Shown here: positions 18,901 through 26,720 of the stretch, one piece after another
How positions within the stretch are numbered: position 1 is the first letter of the stretch
Layout: each line of letters opens with the position of its first letter
Origin: Fibrella aquatilis
GTDB lineage: Bacteria; Bacteroidota; Bacteroidia; Cytophagales; Spirosomataceae
Length of the DNA: 64,000 bases
Reading direction: 5' to 3'
Assembly (NCBI RefSeq): GCF_017353255.1
Contig: NZ_JAFMYU010000014.1
Coordinates: 1-64,000 of the forward strand
Made by a program: the position numbers and the translations under genes
Notes under the pieces: generated by a model
Seen by the model: only the letters and a program-made list of their open reading frames with translations
The model's database searches: none
Told to the model about the DNA's origin: nothing

Positions 18901-19390
18901 ACGACCGTTTATTAATCACCTTCTCCGAGAGCGCCTCCGGGTAGGTTACGATCAGGCTGGTTGGCGCTTTGTTGACTGCCGCTGTGTCTGACTTTGCTGG
19001 CCCCAAACTGATTCGGTTAAGCACCTCGGCCCGCATAAGCACGTTGGCGTTTTCGACCTCTTCGTACTGATACGGTTTCTTGTACGACATCGGAAACAAC
19101 AGCACGTTGCTCGAAGAGTCTACCGAGCTAGCCGGTCGGTCAGAAAACCCAAGCAGGTTCTGGAGGTCATTAAAGAAGTAGGACGCCTCTTCGCGGTCGG
19201 TGAGGACAAAGAGGTGGGTGCCGGGCACTTGGCGCGTCAGCGTGGCTGCAATCACGGCGTCGAGGCTACCCGTGATGCCTTTCACCTGCACGCGAGATGG
19301 CTCTGCCGGGTTGCGTTCCAGCAGTGGCTGAGCCAGGAGTTGAAGGAAGGGGTCCTCAGCGTACAAGGACAGAAATTCGGTAGTCGTCAA
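15962..19390 (-). CDS. mfd: Transcription-repair coupling factor
   Basis: ATP-dependent DNA translocase that removes RNA polymerase stalled at lesions and recruits UvrA. The 1142-residue length is normal. Order: UvrB-like N-terminal module, RNAP-interaction domain (PGDYVTHVDYGIGRFAGMER near 455), then RecG-like motor with Walker A VCGDVGFGKTEVAIRA, DEEQ box in IIDEEQKFG, TATPIPRTL and MRGRVGRSNKKAFCYLL, and the C-terminal TRCF/D7 domain. It precedes the GldJ-like gene by 11 nt. uvrA is also in this window at 47.6-50.5 kb but unlinked. Confidence 0.97.
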   Translation of the reverse strand: MTTTEFLSLYAEDPFLQLLAQPLLERNPAEPSRVQVKGITGSLDAVIAATLTRQVPGTHLFVLTDREEASYFFNDLQNLLGFSDRPASSVDSSSNVLLFPMSYKKPYQYEEVENANVLMRAEVLNRISLGPAKSDTAAVNKAPTSLIVTYPEALSEKVINKRSLRENTMAVRIGDKLDTNFVSEMLQTYEFEKTDFVYEAGQFSVRGGIIDVFSFASEFPYRIELFGDDVESLRHFNPETQLSTDRLEQISIIPNVQTRLTQEVRESFLDFLPKDTCLWFKDIEYALEIVEKSFEQAELSLSRAVGNGDIQVVENPEALFETRRAFLNQVKALTTVEFGRKFYFKTDSKLSYPSKPQPSFNKEFKRVADALNDFRTKGYTTIIVAESFKQLERLRTIFDEIDPLLKFQTMQVGIREGFSDDTLKIVCFTDHQIFDRYFKYRVRDKFSKSKALTLRELKTLQPGDYVTHVDYGIGRFAGMERVDMNGNDQEAIRLIYRDNDILLVSIHSLHKIAKYSGKEGGPPTMSKLGTQEWDLRKSKVRKQVKDIARELIALYAKRRNAPGYAYSHDSFLQAELESSFIYEDTPDQAKATNDVKNDMEKPHPMDRLVCGDVGFGKTEVAIRAAFKAVTDNKQVAMLVPTTILAMQHYNTFKERLANFPVKIGYINRFKSAAQVKETLKQAASGELGILIGTHRLVNKDIKFKDLGLLIIDEEQKFGVKTKDRLKEMRVEVDVLTLTATPIPRTLHFSLMGARDLSVIATPPPNRQPITTEIHVFSDTVVRDAVSYELRRGGQVFFVHNRVGDIESIGNMIKRLVPDARIGVAHGQMEGDRLEKVMTRFIEGETDVLVSTNIIESGLDITNANTIIINQAHNFGLSDLHQMRGRVGRSNKKAFCYLLTPPASVLSSDSRKRLQTLEDFSDLGEGFKIAMRDLDIRGAGNLLGAEQSGFVNDLGYEMYHQILDEAVQELRETEFKNLFMDTPDVFRPLLPDTVIETDLEVLIPESYVTNISERLSLYTRLDSIQNPTELQLFKKEVADRFGPIPAGVENLFKLVAVRWKAEQLHLEKLTLKNTIVKGTFVSSEKDSQSDSFFTSDRFGKVIDYIKKHPKLCSLKEVKNRLIFTHEHVNGVDQLNRILAELTE

Positions 19391-19442
19391 AGCTAAAAAG
19401 TAGTCTAACGTTCACCCGCCAAAAGTGGCCGGTAGGAACACG

Positions 19443-19471
19443 AAAAGCCGCCAGGCGATAAACCCGGCGGC
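19443..19471 (-). terminator. Likely terminator of the barstar-like gene
   Basis: On the minus strand a GC-rich stem (GCCGCC/GGCGGC, 19447-19452 with 19466-19471) is followed by TTTT. It lies about 70 nt beyond the barstar-like stop codon. The rest of 19391-19541 shows no gene. Confidence 0.5.
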
Positions 19472-19541
19472 ATAAATACAAACCTGAACACTCCCGAAAT
19501 GTTCCTTCCGAACTGATTCTGTGGGCTGTATTTGCGTAGCT

Positions 19542-19985
19542 CTATCCTACAGTTTCAAAAGCGATACCCTCCTGCTCCAACATCTGTTCCATGCGGGGAC
19601 TTTTTTCAAAAACAACCGACAACTCTTTCTTGTCGGCCATGTCAGTTTCATCGTCGGCCATCCATTTCCAGTCTTCTACAGTGGCTTCCAGAATGGCTAG
19701 GATAGAAGCCAGCTTTTTGGGGTCGCGCTCCTGAATGATGAACTGATCGGTATTGGTGAAATAGAGTACAATGCGCTCATCTTCAAGCCATTGCAAATCA
19801 TTCAGGGCATCATTGAGCGCGTCGAGATTATTGCCAAAATGTGGGAATTCGAGCGCATCGGCAATCTGGTCATAGAACTGCCGGAGCGTTTTGGCCTTGC
19901 TGCCATCAATATGCGCCACCAAGTGATCAGGGAACCGGTCGGCCAACGCCGCTTCGGATGAGGAAAGGATGAAGTTAGCAGCCAT
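19542..19985 (-). CDS. Barstar-family ribonuclease inhibitor
   Basis: 147-residue cytosolic acidic protein with a barstar fold signature: HIDGSKAKTLRQFYDQIADAL (about 25-45) followed by FPHFGNNLDALNDALNDLQWL, matching the helix and loop with which barstar plugs the barnase active site. Strand IVLYFTNTD and a helix follow, then an extension of about 40 residues beyond classical barstar (about 90 aa). The gene lies directly downstream of the barnase-like gene on the same strand. It is therefore presumably the immunity protein that protects the producing cell. The spacer between them is almost entirely an inverted repeat. Confidence 0.88.
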   Translation of the reverse strand: MAANFILSSSEAALADRFPDHLVAHIDGSKAKTLRQFYDQIADALEFPHFGNNLDALNDALNDLQWLEDERIVLYFTNTDQFIIQERDPKKLASILAILEATVEDWKWMADDETDMADKKELSVVFEKSPRMEQMLEQEGIAFETVG

Positions 19986-20002
19986 GAAGGGAGGGGAGTT
20001 TT

Positions 20003-20072
20003 GAGGTTTAACGTCTAAGGCTCAATGTTTAGACGGGGTCGCCTAAACATTGAACCTTAGACGTTAAACCTC
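20003..20072. repeat. Long inverted repeat between RNase and barstar genes
   Basis: Arms of about 31 nt (20003 onward with the arm ending at 20072) pair with about two mismatches around a short GGGGTC-containing loop. The right arm reaches into the RNase stop codon (20071-20073), and the left end is 17 nt from the barstar start. Arms contain TCTAAGG / TTTAGAC elements like those in the repeats at 51.6 and 61.6 kb. Confidence 0.85.
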
Positions 20073-20571
20073 ATTTCAGTTCCGTAAACGTATTATAATG
20101 GTCACTGGTATACCAGGCGCGGCCGTCAGAGCCGGTAATGAGGCGTTCGGTGCCCCGATTCTGGCCCGGTACTTTCGGGTTTACATCCCACTCCTGATAA
20201 TCAATTGGTTTGCCGTCGGGGCCGGAACGGGGTAAATGATTCTCGAAGTTACCAAACCGTCGGCCGCCCACATACCCATCCATGGCTCGGCCATTAGCCC
20301 GAACGTAGGCGAGCACGTCATACGCTTTTCTCGGAATCGGTGCTGCCTGCCTACGGGCACTGCCTGTTCTGGTTGAGCGTGTATCTTGCTGATAACCAGT
20401 TATTGAGCTACTGCTGTCGCGTTGCTGATATTGCTTATTATAATGCCGCCGGTGGTGTTTCTTACGCGACGACTGCCCCTGCTCCGTTGTAGCAGCTTCT
20501 TTCGTACTCGACTGACAGTCAGCCAGAATCGAGGCACCAAAAAGGAGAAAGAGAAACAGGAAATGGCGCAT
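20071..20571 (-). CDS. Secreted barnase-like (guanyl-specific) ribonuclease
   Basis: 166-residue predicted exported RNase. A signal peptide (MRHFLFLFLLFGASILADC) precedes a basic, low-complexity linker (KKHHRRHYNKQYQQR). The barnase domain follows at about 80-166 with YDVLAYVRANGRAMDGYVG. Catalytic residues line up with barnase: E73 in YQEWD, R83 and R87 in NRGTERLI, and H102 in SDHYNTFTE. Barnase K27 seems not conserved. The cysteine after LAD could be lipidated, but aspartate at -1 is atypical. Paired with the downstream barstar-like gene it forms a toxin/immunity or extracellular nuclease/inhibitor module. Confidence 0.88.
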   Translation of the reverse strand: MRHFLFLFLLFGASILADCQSSTKEAATTEQGQSSRKKHHRRHYNKQYQQRDSSSSITGYQQDTRSTRTGSARRQAAPIPRKAYDVLAYVRANGRAMDGYVGGRRFGNFENHLPRSGPDGKPIDYQEWDVNPKVPGQNRGTERLITGSDGRAWYTSDHYNTFTELK

Positions 20572-20574
20572 AGC

Positions 20575-20611
20575 AAAAAAACCTATAAGGTTCTGAAGAC
20601 CTTATAGGTTT
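20575..20611 (-). terminator. Rho-independent terminator
   Basis: A perfect 13-bp stem with a 7-nt loop (20579-20591 with 20599-20611) is followed on the minus strand by a T-run (20575-20581). It ends the leftward mhqO/mhqD-like operon a few bases before the RNase start codon. Confidence 0.9.
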
Positions 20612-20616
20612 AGTGT

Positions 20617-20910
20617 TCAGTTCAGCGAAAACATGGGTACCCGGAGCGACACGACGTTGTTGAACATTAGCTCGCTCACGTCGGGTTTCATATAGTTGAT
20701 GAGGGGGAATTCAGAAATCGTTTCCAGCACCTCAAGCTCCGAATCACCATTGACAATGCACCACAATTTGGCCCGGTCTGCTGAAAGTGAATAGGACAAA
20801 ATGCGTCCCTGTTCCATCATTTCGTTGATTTTGGCCCGCTGCGATGGTATTTTGGACATAAAGACCTCATCCATTTCTGCCAGCGTAAACTCGACCATAA
20901 ATTGGCTCAT
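20617..20910 (-). CDS. Small ferredoxin-fold protein, muconolactone-isomerase-like
   Basis: 97-residue soluble protein. The pattern MVEFTLAEMDEVFMSKIPSQ, a helix ending MEQGRILSYSLSADR, strand KLWCIVNGDSELEVLETI and SEFPLINYMKPDVSEL resembles dimeric alpha/beta-barrel proteins of the muconolactone delta-isomerase/YCII type. It is 12 nt downstream of the hydrolase gene in the mhqO/mhqD-like operon and is followed by the terminator. A role in aromatic or quinone metabolism fits the context but is inferred; catalytic residues cannot be identified with confidence. Confidence 0.65.
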   Translation of the reverse strand: MSQFMVEFTLAEMDEVFMSKIPSQRAKINEMMEQGRILSYSLSADRAKLWCIVNGDSELEVLETISEFPLINYMKPDVSELMFNNVVSLRVPMFSLN

Positions 20911-20922
20911 AGTACTTGTTGG

Positions 20923-21564
20923 TTAACGGCCAGCCAGGGTATTGGCCAGTACCGTGTTAACCAAAGATAACTCATCTTCATTAATTGTGTGGCCGCCATT
21001 GGGGTAAAGTTTGGTCTGCACAACAGCGCCCATACGCTCATAAACTGCTGCCGTTTCCAGCACCCGCTCTTTCGGAATATGCGAATCCACGTCGCTGCAT
21101 CCCAGCACCACGGGTGTACCAGTCAGGGCGCCTTCATATGTACGCGGGGTGCCGTCAGGGCCAATAAGCCCGCCACTAAGGCCAAAAATACCCCCGTAAA
21201 CAGCCGGATTGCGGGCAGCAAACTCCAGCGTCAGGCATGCACCTTGTGAAAATCCCAGCCAGTATAGCTGCGGCGTTTTCAGGTTATAATCGGCCTGTAA
21301 GCGTGCCCTGAGCATGGCCAGCAACGTCAACGCCGACGACAACCCCGGCTCGTTTTGCTCGGTGGGTTGCAGAAACGAATAGGGGTACCAGGTACCACCC
21401 GTAGCCTGTGGAGCCACAAAAGCCATATCTGGCGCGTTCAGGTGCGCCGTCAGCGAAAGAATGTCCCGTGCCGAACTGCCCCGTCCGTGCACCATCACCA
21501 TCACCCGATTGGCCTTTTCCAGGGGTACGCCGGCTGTGAGAAAATTGCTTGGGTTGTGTGTCAT
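20923..21564 (-). CDS. Alpha/beta hydrolase, phospholipase/carboxylesterase (MhqD-like)
   Basis: 213-residue cytosolic serine hydrolase. An oxyanion-loop segment VMVHGRGSSA is near the N-terminus and the nucleophile elbow is GFSQGA (serine at about 120). The catalytic histidine is near the C-terminus in PNGGHTINEDEL, with aspartate in CSDVDSHIP. It starts 1 nt from the stop of the ring-cleaving dioxygenase gene. In Bacillus an equivalent dioxygenase/hydrolase pair (MhqO/MhqD) responds to quinones, which supports a detoxification role here by analogy. Confidence 0.85.
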   Translation of the reverse strand: MTHNPSNFLTAGVPLEKANRVMVMVHGRGSSARDILSLTAHLNAPDMAFVAPQATGGTWYPYSFLQPTEQNEPGLSSALTLLAMLRARLQADYNLKTPQLYWLGFSQGACLTLEFAARNPAVYGGIFGLSGGLIGPDGTPRTYEGALTGTPVVLGCSDVDSHIPKERVLETAAVYERMGAVVQTKLYPNGGHTINEDELSLVNTVLANTLAGR

Positions 21565-21565
21565 G

Positions 21566-22504
21566 TTAGCTCAACACAATCGTTGGCAAAGCGGCTTCCA
21601 GTTTGGTGCGGCGGGATTCATACTGCGGTGGTAGCATAAGGCCTGTACCCAGGCTTTCAGGGGTTTCGTCAACGGCAAAACCAGGCGGATTAGTGGCCAC
21701 TTCAAACAGCACACCGCCCGGTTCGCGGAAATAAATGCTGTGGAAATAATTGCGGTCCTGCACGGGCGTGGGTACATAACCGGCGTCGGAAAGATGCTGA
21801 CTAATAAGTAGTTGCGTCTCGTCGGAATCAGTTGAAAAGGCCACGTGGTGCACCGAACCCGCTCCCTGCAAGGCTCGTATGCTGTTGGGATCAACCAGCA
21901 CGTCGACGTAGTTGCCCGGCCCGCCACCGCCCGCCTCGAACCGGAACCGATTGGCTTCTTCGGCAACTAACCGGTGCTGCATTACGTTGGTGAGCAGATC
22001 AACGGTACGGTCGGGTTTGAGTTGATCGAGGGTAACAGTATGAAACCCCCGCACCGAAAACTCGAGCGGAATTTGTCCGTTGCTGTAGCCAAGCCGTTTA
22101 TCTATATCGTTGAAAACCAGTTCGATACCCATGCCGTCGTAGTCTTCAAAACGAATGAATGTTTCGGCCAGCCGTTTGGCGGGTGTGGAGTAAGCAATCT
22201 GGAACTGGTGCAACCGGTCGAGCCAGAACTGCATCCCTGCAACGGGTACTGAAAAAGCGGTGTATGTCAGTTGACCAGCTCCCTTGCGCCCGCGAGGTAT
22301 GTTGCCGTAGGGGAAAAAGGTCAGAATGCTACCCGGAGAGCCTGTTTCGTCGCCGTAGTAAAGGTGATACACGTCGGGGGCATCAAAATTGACGGTCTTT
22401 TTCACCAGCCTAAGCCCCAGCACATGGGTGTAGAAATCAACGTTGCGCTGCGTATCACCAGCCAGAGCCGTCACGTGGTGAAGGCCATTGATGAGGGTTG
22501 CCAT
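21566..22504 (-). CDS. Ring-cleaving dioxygenase, glyoxalase/VOC superfamily (MhqO-like)
   Basis: 312-residue protein with two VOC domains. It starts INGLHHVTALAGDTQRNVDFY, typical of the MhqO/YkcA group, and has VYHLYYGDETGSPGSILTFFP. The second half contains a matching GAGSVHHVAFSTDS and FHSIYFREPGGVLFEVAT. The metal ligands of the extradiol family appear present: H in HHVT, H in HHVAF and E in LFEV. It is the first gene of a three-gene leftward operon with the hydrolase and the small protein. A CAAATGTA on the plus strand (22524-22531) could be the reverse of a -7 box. Confidence 0.88.
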   Translation of the reverse strand: MATLINGLHHVTALAGDTQRNVDFYTHVLGLRLVKKTVNFDAPDVYHLYYGDETGSPGSILTFFPYGNIPRGRKGAGQLTYTAFSVPVAGMQFWLDRLHQFQIAYSTPAKRLAETFIRFEDYDGMGIELVFNDIDKRLGYSNGQIPLEFSVRGFHTVTLDQLKPDRTVDLLTNVMQHRLVAEEANRFRFEAGGGGPGNYVDVLVDPNSIRALQGAGSVHHVAFSTDSDETQLLISQHLSDAGYVPTPVQDRNYFHSIYFREPGGVLFEVATNPPGFAVDETPESLGTGLMLPPQYESRRTKLEAALPTIVLS

Positions 22505-22715
22505 AAGTAAATCAGGTTAAAAACAAATGTATTTAATGTATATACACGAAAAAATCTTATTTTGTTCAATTTATCTGGTCAGTCAAATAAGGAATAACTA
22601 AGTCTATAACCCACATGGCCCGCTGCCTCGTGTAAATGAACCACTTGCCTAACACTGAGTTAATCTGCTTACCCATTCGCTACATCGTGTCTATTGCTCC
22701 AACGTCAATTCGTTT

Positions 22716-23516
22716 ATGAGTCCCCCCTCCCCTACTACCCCACGTCCCGTGCTTACTCCCCGCCTCGACAAAATGCTTGTTGCGTTGTATGAGGTGACGC
22801 GGTTTGTGGGCCGGTTCTTCCGCGAAGTGTTACTGCCTCCTTACGAGGGCCGCGAGATCATCCGGCAATGTTACGAAGTAGGCGTTCGTTCGCTACCCCT
22901 CATTTCGCTAACGGGCTTCATCACGGGTATTGTGTTTACTAACCAATCGCGGCCGTCCCTGGCGCAGTTTGGGGCTACGTCGTGGTTGCCGTCGCTGGTG
23001 TCTATTGCGCTGGTGCGGGCTATTGGTCCCCTAGTCACGGCCCTCATCGCCGCCGGGCGCGTAGGCTCGAACATTGGGGCCGAACTAAGCTCCATGCGCG
23101 TGACCGAGCAGATCGACGCCATGGAAGTGTCGGCCACAAAACCGTTTAAGTTCCTGGTTTCCACGCGGGTACTGGCCACTACGTTTATGATTCCTGTGTT
23201 GACCATGTATGCCATTTCGGTGGGTTTGTTAGGTGCTTTTTTGAATGTGAATAGCAACGAGGCCACCAGCTTCCGCAGCTTTATTTCGGAAGTATTCAAC
23301 ACAATCACATTTCTCGATATCTTCTCGTCGCTGGCTAAATCGGTCGTTTTCGGGTTTACTATCGGCATGGTGGGCTGCTACCAGGGGTATAATTCATCGA
23401 AAGGGACCGAAGGCGTTGGGAAAGCGGCCAACGCTGCCGTGGTGACATCCATGTTTTTGGTGTTTATCGAAGAGTTGTTCTCGCTGCAAATCGTCAGCGC
23501 CATCCGTAGCTTTTAA
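22716..23516 (+). CDS. MlaE-family lipid ABC transporter permease
   Basis: 266-residue inner-membrane permease. After a short cytosolic N-terminus, about five hydrophobic segments follow, with the family signatures LPLISLTGFITGIVF, RAIGPLVTALIAAGRVGS, GAELSSMRVTEQIDAMEV and YQGYNSSKGTEGVGKA. Together with the next two genes it forms an Mla/MCE-type transporter that moves phospholipids between the membranes of the Gram-negative envelope. The three genes are spaced by 11 and 19 nt. The 211-nt spacer before it holds no further gene. Confidence 0.92.
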   Translation: MSPPSPTTPRPVLTPRLDKMLVALYEVTRFVGRFFREVLLPPYEGREIIRQCYEVGVRSLPLISLTGFITGIVFTNQSRPSLAQFGATSWLPSLVSIALVRAIGPLVTALIAAGRVGSNIGAELSSMRVTEQIDAMEVSATKPFKFLVSTRVLATTFMIPVLTMYAISVGLLGAFLNVNSNEATSFRSFISEVFNTITFLDIFSSLAKSVVFGFTIGMVGCYQGYNSSKGTEGVGKAANAAVVTSMFLVFIEELFSLQIVSAIRSF

Positions 23517-23527
23517 TCCGCCGCGCT

Positions 23528-24295
23528 ATGAACAACGAGCCAAAAAAGCCTGCTGAGAAGGTCATCGAGATTGAGAATCTGCACGTTGCGTTTGGCGACA
23601 ATGAGGTGCTAAAGGGAGTTGATCTGAGCCTCTACCGGGGCGAAAACCTGGTGGTTTTAGGCCGCTCAGGAACTGGTAAATCGGTGTTAATCAAGGTATT
23701 AGTGGGACTATTAAAGCCCGATACAGGCCGGGTAGTGGTACTGGGGCAGGATGTGGTAGCCAGCGATACCACCGAACTGGACAAGCTACGGCTGAAGGTG
23801 GGCTTTTCGTTTCAGAACAGCGCCCTCTACGACAGCATGACCGTACGCGAAAACCTCGAATTTCCCTTAGTACGCAATGTGCGAAACTTGTCGCGGGCCG
23901 AGATCAACCGGGCGGTAGAAGAAGCCTTGGACGACGTGGGGCTGAAACAGGCCATCAACCAGGTACCATCTGAACTGTCGGGCGGGCAGCGTAAGCGTAT
24001 CGGTATTGCCCGGACGCTGATGCTCAAGCCCGAAATCATGCTCTACGACGAACCTACAGCTGGTTTGGACCCCATCACCTGCACCGACATTAACAACCTC
24101 ATCAACGACGTGCAGGAACGGCGGGGGGCGTCGGCTATTATCATCACCCACGATCTCACCTGCGCTAAAGAAGTCGGCGACCGCGTGGCTATGCTTTTCG
24201 ACGGGCAGTTTCAGCGCGAAGGCACCTTCGACGAAGTGTTCGCCACCGACGACAAACGCGTACAACAGTTTTATCACTACAACTTCACTGAATAA
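23528..24295 (+). CDS. MlaF-like ABC transporter ATPase
   Basis: 255-residue cytosolic ATPase of the MlaFEDB-type phospholipid transporter. Walker A is GRSGTGKS (about 47-54), the signature motif is ELSGGQRKRIGIARTL, Walker B is IMLYDEPTAGLDP, and the H-loop histidine is in IIITHDL. It lies between the permease and the MCE protein in one operon. No MlaB (STAS) gene is visible, which is usual outside the Proteobacteria. Confidence 0.93.
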   Translation: MNNEPKKPAEKVIEIENLHVAFGDNEVLKGVDLSLYRGENLVVLGRSGTGKSVLIKVLVGLLKPDTGRVVVLGQDVVASDTTELDKLRLKVGFSFQNSALYDSMTVRENLEFPLVRNVRNLSRAEINRAVEEALDDVGLKQAINQVPSELSGGQRKRIGIARTLMLKPEIMLYDEPTAGLDPITCTDINNLINDVQERRGASAIIITHDLTCAKEVGDRVAMLFDGQFQREGTFDEVFATDDKRVQQFYHYNFTE

Positions 24296-24314
24296 GGCAC
24301 CATCCATCAACACT

Positions 24315-25334
24315 ATGAAATCAAATCGACGTGCCGTTATTGTCGGCTTATTTGTACTAATTGGCTTGGCGCTGCTAGCGGCGGGCATTCTGTTTTTAGG
24401 TGGTCAACAGAAACGTTTTGTATCGACCATTCAGATCAAGGCCGTTTTCAATGACGTGGCCGGATTGAAAACGGGTAATAACGTCTGGTTTTCGGGCGTA
24501 AAAATTGGTACCGTCAAACGGATCAGTTTCGTGGGTTCGTCGAAAGTAGAAGTCGATATGAACATCGAGCAGAGCGCGGCATCCTACATTCGGAAAGATG
24601 CCATGGCCACGCTGGGTTCCGACGGGCTGATTGGCAACAAACTGATCGTGATTGTGGGCGGCACCCAGCGTCACCCACCCGTTGACGAAAACGATCAACT
24701 CCGCGTTCGGGAGGCCCTCAGCACCGAATCTATCCTGGATACCTTGCAGGTAACAAACCGCAACCTGCTGAAAATCACCACCGACGTGGGCAGTATCGTT
24801 ACTCGCGTTCGGAGTGGGCGTGGTTTGGCGGGCGCGTTGCTCTACGACTCAACCATTGTGCGCAACTTCCAGTCGTCGATGGCGGGTTTGCAGCGGGCAT
24901 CGGCCAATGCGGCTACGATGACCAATTCGCTGGCCACGTTTACGGCCAAACTAAATCGCCCCGGCACCCTGGCCAACGACCTCATCACCGACACCACCGT
25001 CATGCGCGACATTCGGACCTCAACGGCGCGACTGAAGCAGGCAACGGCCTCGGCCAACGACGTAGTGGCCGACGTGAAACAGGCTACCCAGAAACTTAAC
25101 AACGGCAACAGTGCCATTGGTGTGCTCACCAGCGACCTTTCGGTGGGTAACGATATTCGCAGCACCATCCGAAATCTGAACAGTAGTACCAAGAAACTAG
25201 ACCAGAACATGGAAGCCCTCAAGAGCAACTTCCTGTTCCGGGGGTATTTCAGAAAGCAGGAAAAGCAGAAAGCAAAAGAGGCCAAAGAAGCCGAAAAAAA
25301 TGGCCTGCCCGCCCCCGTTGATTCAACTCGCTGA
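24315..25334 (+). CDS. MCE (MlaD) domain protein
   Basis: 339-residue membrane-anchored periplasmic protein. One N-terminal helix (VIVGLFVLIGLALLAAGILFLG) is followed by an MCE domain at about 40-115 (IKAVFNDVAGLKTGNNVWFSGVKIG...; TLGSDGLIGNKLIVI). A long alpha-helical region rich in Ala/Thr/Asn and a charged tail KQEKQKAKEAKEAEK follow. It should be the lipid-carrying partner of the upstream permease and ATPase. The extended C-terminal helix may form a tube or needle as in other MCE proteins. Confidence 0.9.
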   Translation: MKSNRRAVIVGLFVLIGLALLAAGILFLGGQQKRFVSTIQIKAVFNDVAGLKTGNNVWFSGVKIGTVKRISFVGSSKVEVDMNIEQSAASYIRKDAMATLGSDGLIGNKLIVIVGGTQRHPPVDENDQLRVREALSTESILDTLQVTNRNLLKITTDVGSIVTRVRSGRGLAGALLYDSTIVRNFQSSMAGLQRASANAATMTNSLATFTAKLNRPGTLANDLITDTTVMRDIRTSTARLKQATASANDVVADVKQATQKLNNGNSAIGVLTSDLSVGNDIRSTIRNLNSSTKKLDQNMEALKSNFLFRGYFRKQEKQKAKEAKEAEKNGLPAPVDSTR

Positions 25335-25477
25335 CCAACAGGGAAAACAGATAAGTGGCTGACTACTAACGAGAAAGAAAGGGTCGAGGTAGTTTGGTGA
25401 AATTTTTGCTGTAATGTGGTTTACGCGTCAGCCTAATGCGCGTACTTTGTTGATTGACCAAAATCAACCGCATTTCT

Positions 25478-26500
25478 ATGAAAAAATTTACCGTTTATGC
25501 CCTGATAGCCGGGTTGATTTGTTCGGCTTCGGCCTGTCTGGATTCCAGCGTCAGCGAACCCACGGCCACAAACATGCCCAATGGTGGTCGTGAAGAGGCA
25601 CCTACCCGGCAATGCGCCTCTATGGATGTACTGGGAAAACAACTGAAAGAAAACCCCGGTCTTCAACGGAAGATGGATGACATTGAAGCCCACACCAATC
25701 GGCTTGGGTTGCTGCTGAAGACAGACCCATCCGCACTGTCTACGGGTCCGCTGGTTGGCACGCTGACTATTCCCATTGCCATTCACGTGATCTACAACTC
25801 GTCTACGCCGCAGGAAAACATTTCCGATGCCCAGATTCAGTCGCAGATTACCGTACTAAACCGTGACTACAGCAAAACCAACACCGACATCTCGAAGGTA
25901 CCCACCGCGTTTGCATCATTAGCCTCGAATATGCAGTTCCAGTTTCGCATTGCCAGCATCGACCGTAAGGCGTCGGCCATGACCACCTGGGGCACGTCTG
26001 ACGCGATGAAGAAAACCAGCTACGGTGGTGTGGCTCCTGTCTCGCCCACCACTACGCTCAACATCTGGATCTGCAACATCGGCAGCGGTATTCTGGGCTA
26101 TGCACAGTTTCCGGGCGGCGCAGCGGCCACAGACGGTGTGGTGATCAGTCCCAAGTATTTCGGCAGCAGCAGCCTGGCAGCAGGCTATTATGGTGCCCCG
26201 TTTGACAAAGGCCGCACGGCTACGCACGAGATTGGTCACTGGCTAAATCTGCGCCACATCTGGGGCGATGCCTCGTGCGGCAATGACCTCGTAGCCGACA
26301 CCCCAACCCAGTCAACGAGCAACTTTGGTTGTCCATCTTTCCCGCGCCGAACTTGTGGCAACACCACCAACGGCGACATGTTCATGAATTACATGGACTA
26401 CACCGATGACCTGTGCATGTTTATGTTCTCGGAAGGCCAAAAAACCCGCAGCCGGGCCATATTTTCGCCGGGTGGCCCACGCGCCAGCTTTGCGCCTTAA
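25478..26500 (+). CDS. Secreted M43-type zinc metalloprotease lipoprotein (copy 1)
   Basis: 340-residue lipoprotein. I start at 25478, because the ATG 24 nt upstream would add residues before a good signal peptide, MKKFTVYALIAGLICSASAC. The pappalysin-type zinc motif is HEIGHWLNLRH (about 249-259), with the Met-turn FMNYMDYTDD near the C-terminus. Four or more cysteines surround the active site (SCGND, FGCPSF, RTCGN, DLCMF), suggesting disulfides. It lacks a type IX sorting domain and seems to be retained at the cell surface by lipid. A closely related paralogue follows directly. Confidence 0.9.
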   Translation: MKKFTVYALIAGLICSASACLDSSVSEPTATNMPNGGREEAPTRQCASMDVLGKQLKENPGLQRKMDDIEAHTNRLGLLLKTDPSALSTGPLVGTLTIPIAIHVIYNSSTPQENISDAQIQSQITVLNRDYSKTNTDISKVPTAFASLASNMQFQFRIASIDRKASAMTTWGTSDAMKKTSYGGVAPVSPTTTLNIWICNIGSGILGYAQFPGGAAATDGVVISPKYFGSSSLAAGYYGAPFDKGRTATHEIGHWLNLRHIWGDASCGNDLVADTPTQSTSNFGCPSFPRRTCGNTTNGDMFMNYMDYTDDLCMFMFSEGQKTRSRAIFSPGGPRASFAP

Positions 26501-26532
26501 GAAGCTGCTCTAAGTTAGGTTGTCTGCCTGAT

Positions 26533-26577
26533 AAAGCTTTTCCACGATGCACTAGACGCATTGTGGAAAAGCTTTTT
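26533..26577 (+). terminator. Rho-independent terminator after metalloprotease copy 1
   Basis: A long stem (arm AAAGCTTTTCCAC from 26533 pairing with GTGGAAAAGCTTT ending about 26575) ends in a T-run. It separates the two paralogues into separate transcripts. Confidence 0.88.
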
Positions 26578-26720
26578 TTGTGACGCAGGCATAGGCGATG
26601 TCGGCTATTAGTATAACGATATATTAATACTAACTACTTGTTTATATTTTTTTACAGCATCTGCTTTCATTTCGCAAAAACTACTACCTTGTTTTTCTAA
26701 ATCAACTTAATCGCCTACAC

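Noticed and set aside
21843-21852. CCACGTGG-containing site inside the dioxygenase gene as a second parS
   Set aside because: Only the central eight bases match; the flanking bases required by ParB are absent and the site is inside a coding region.
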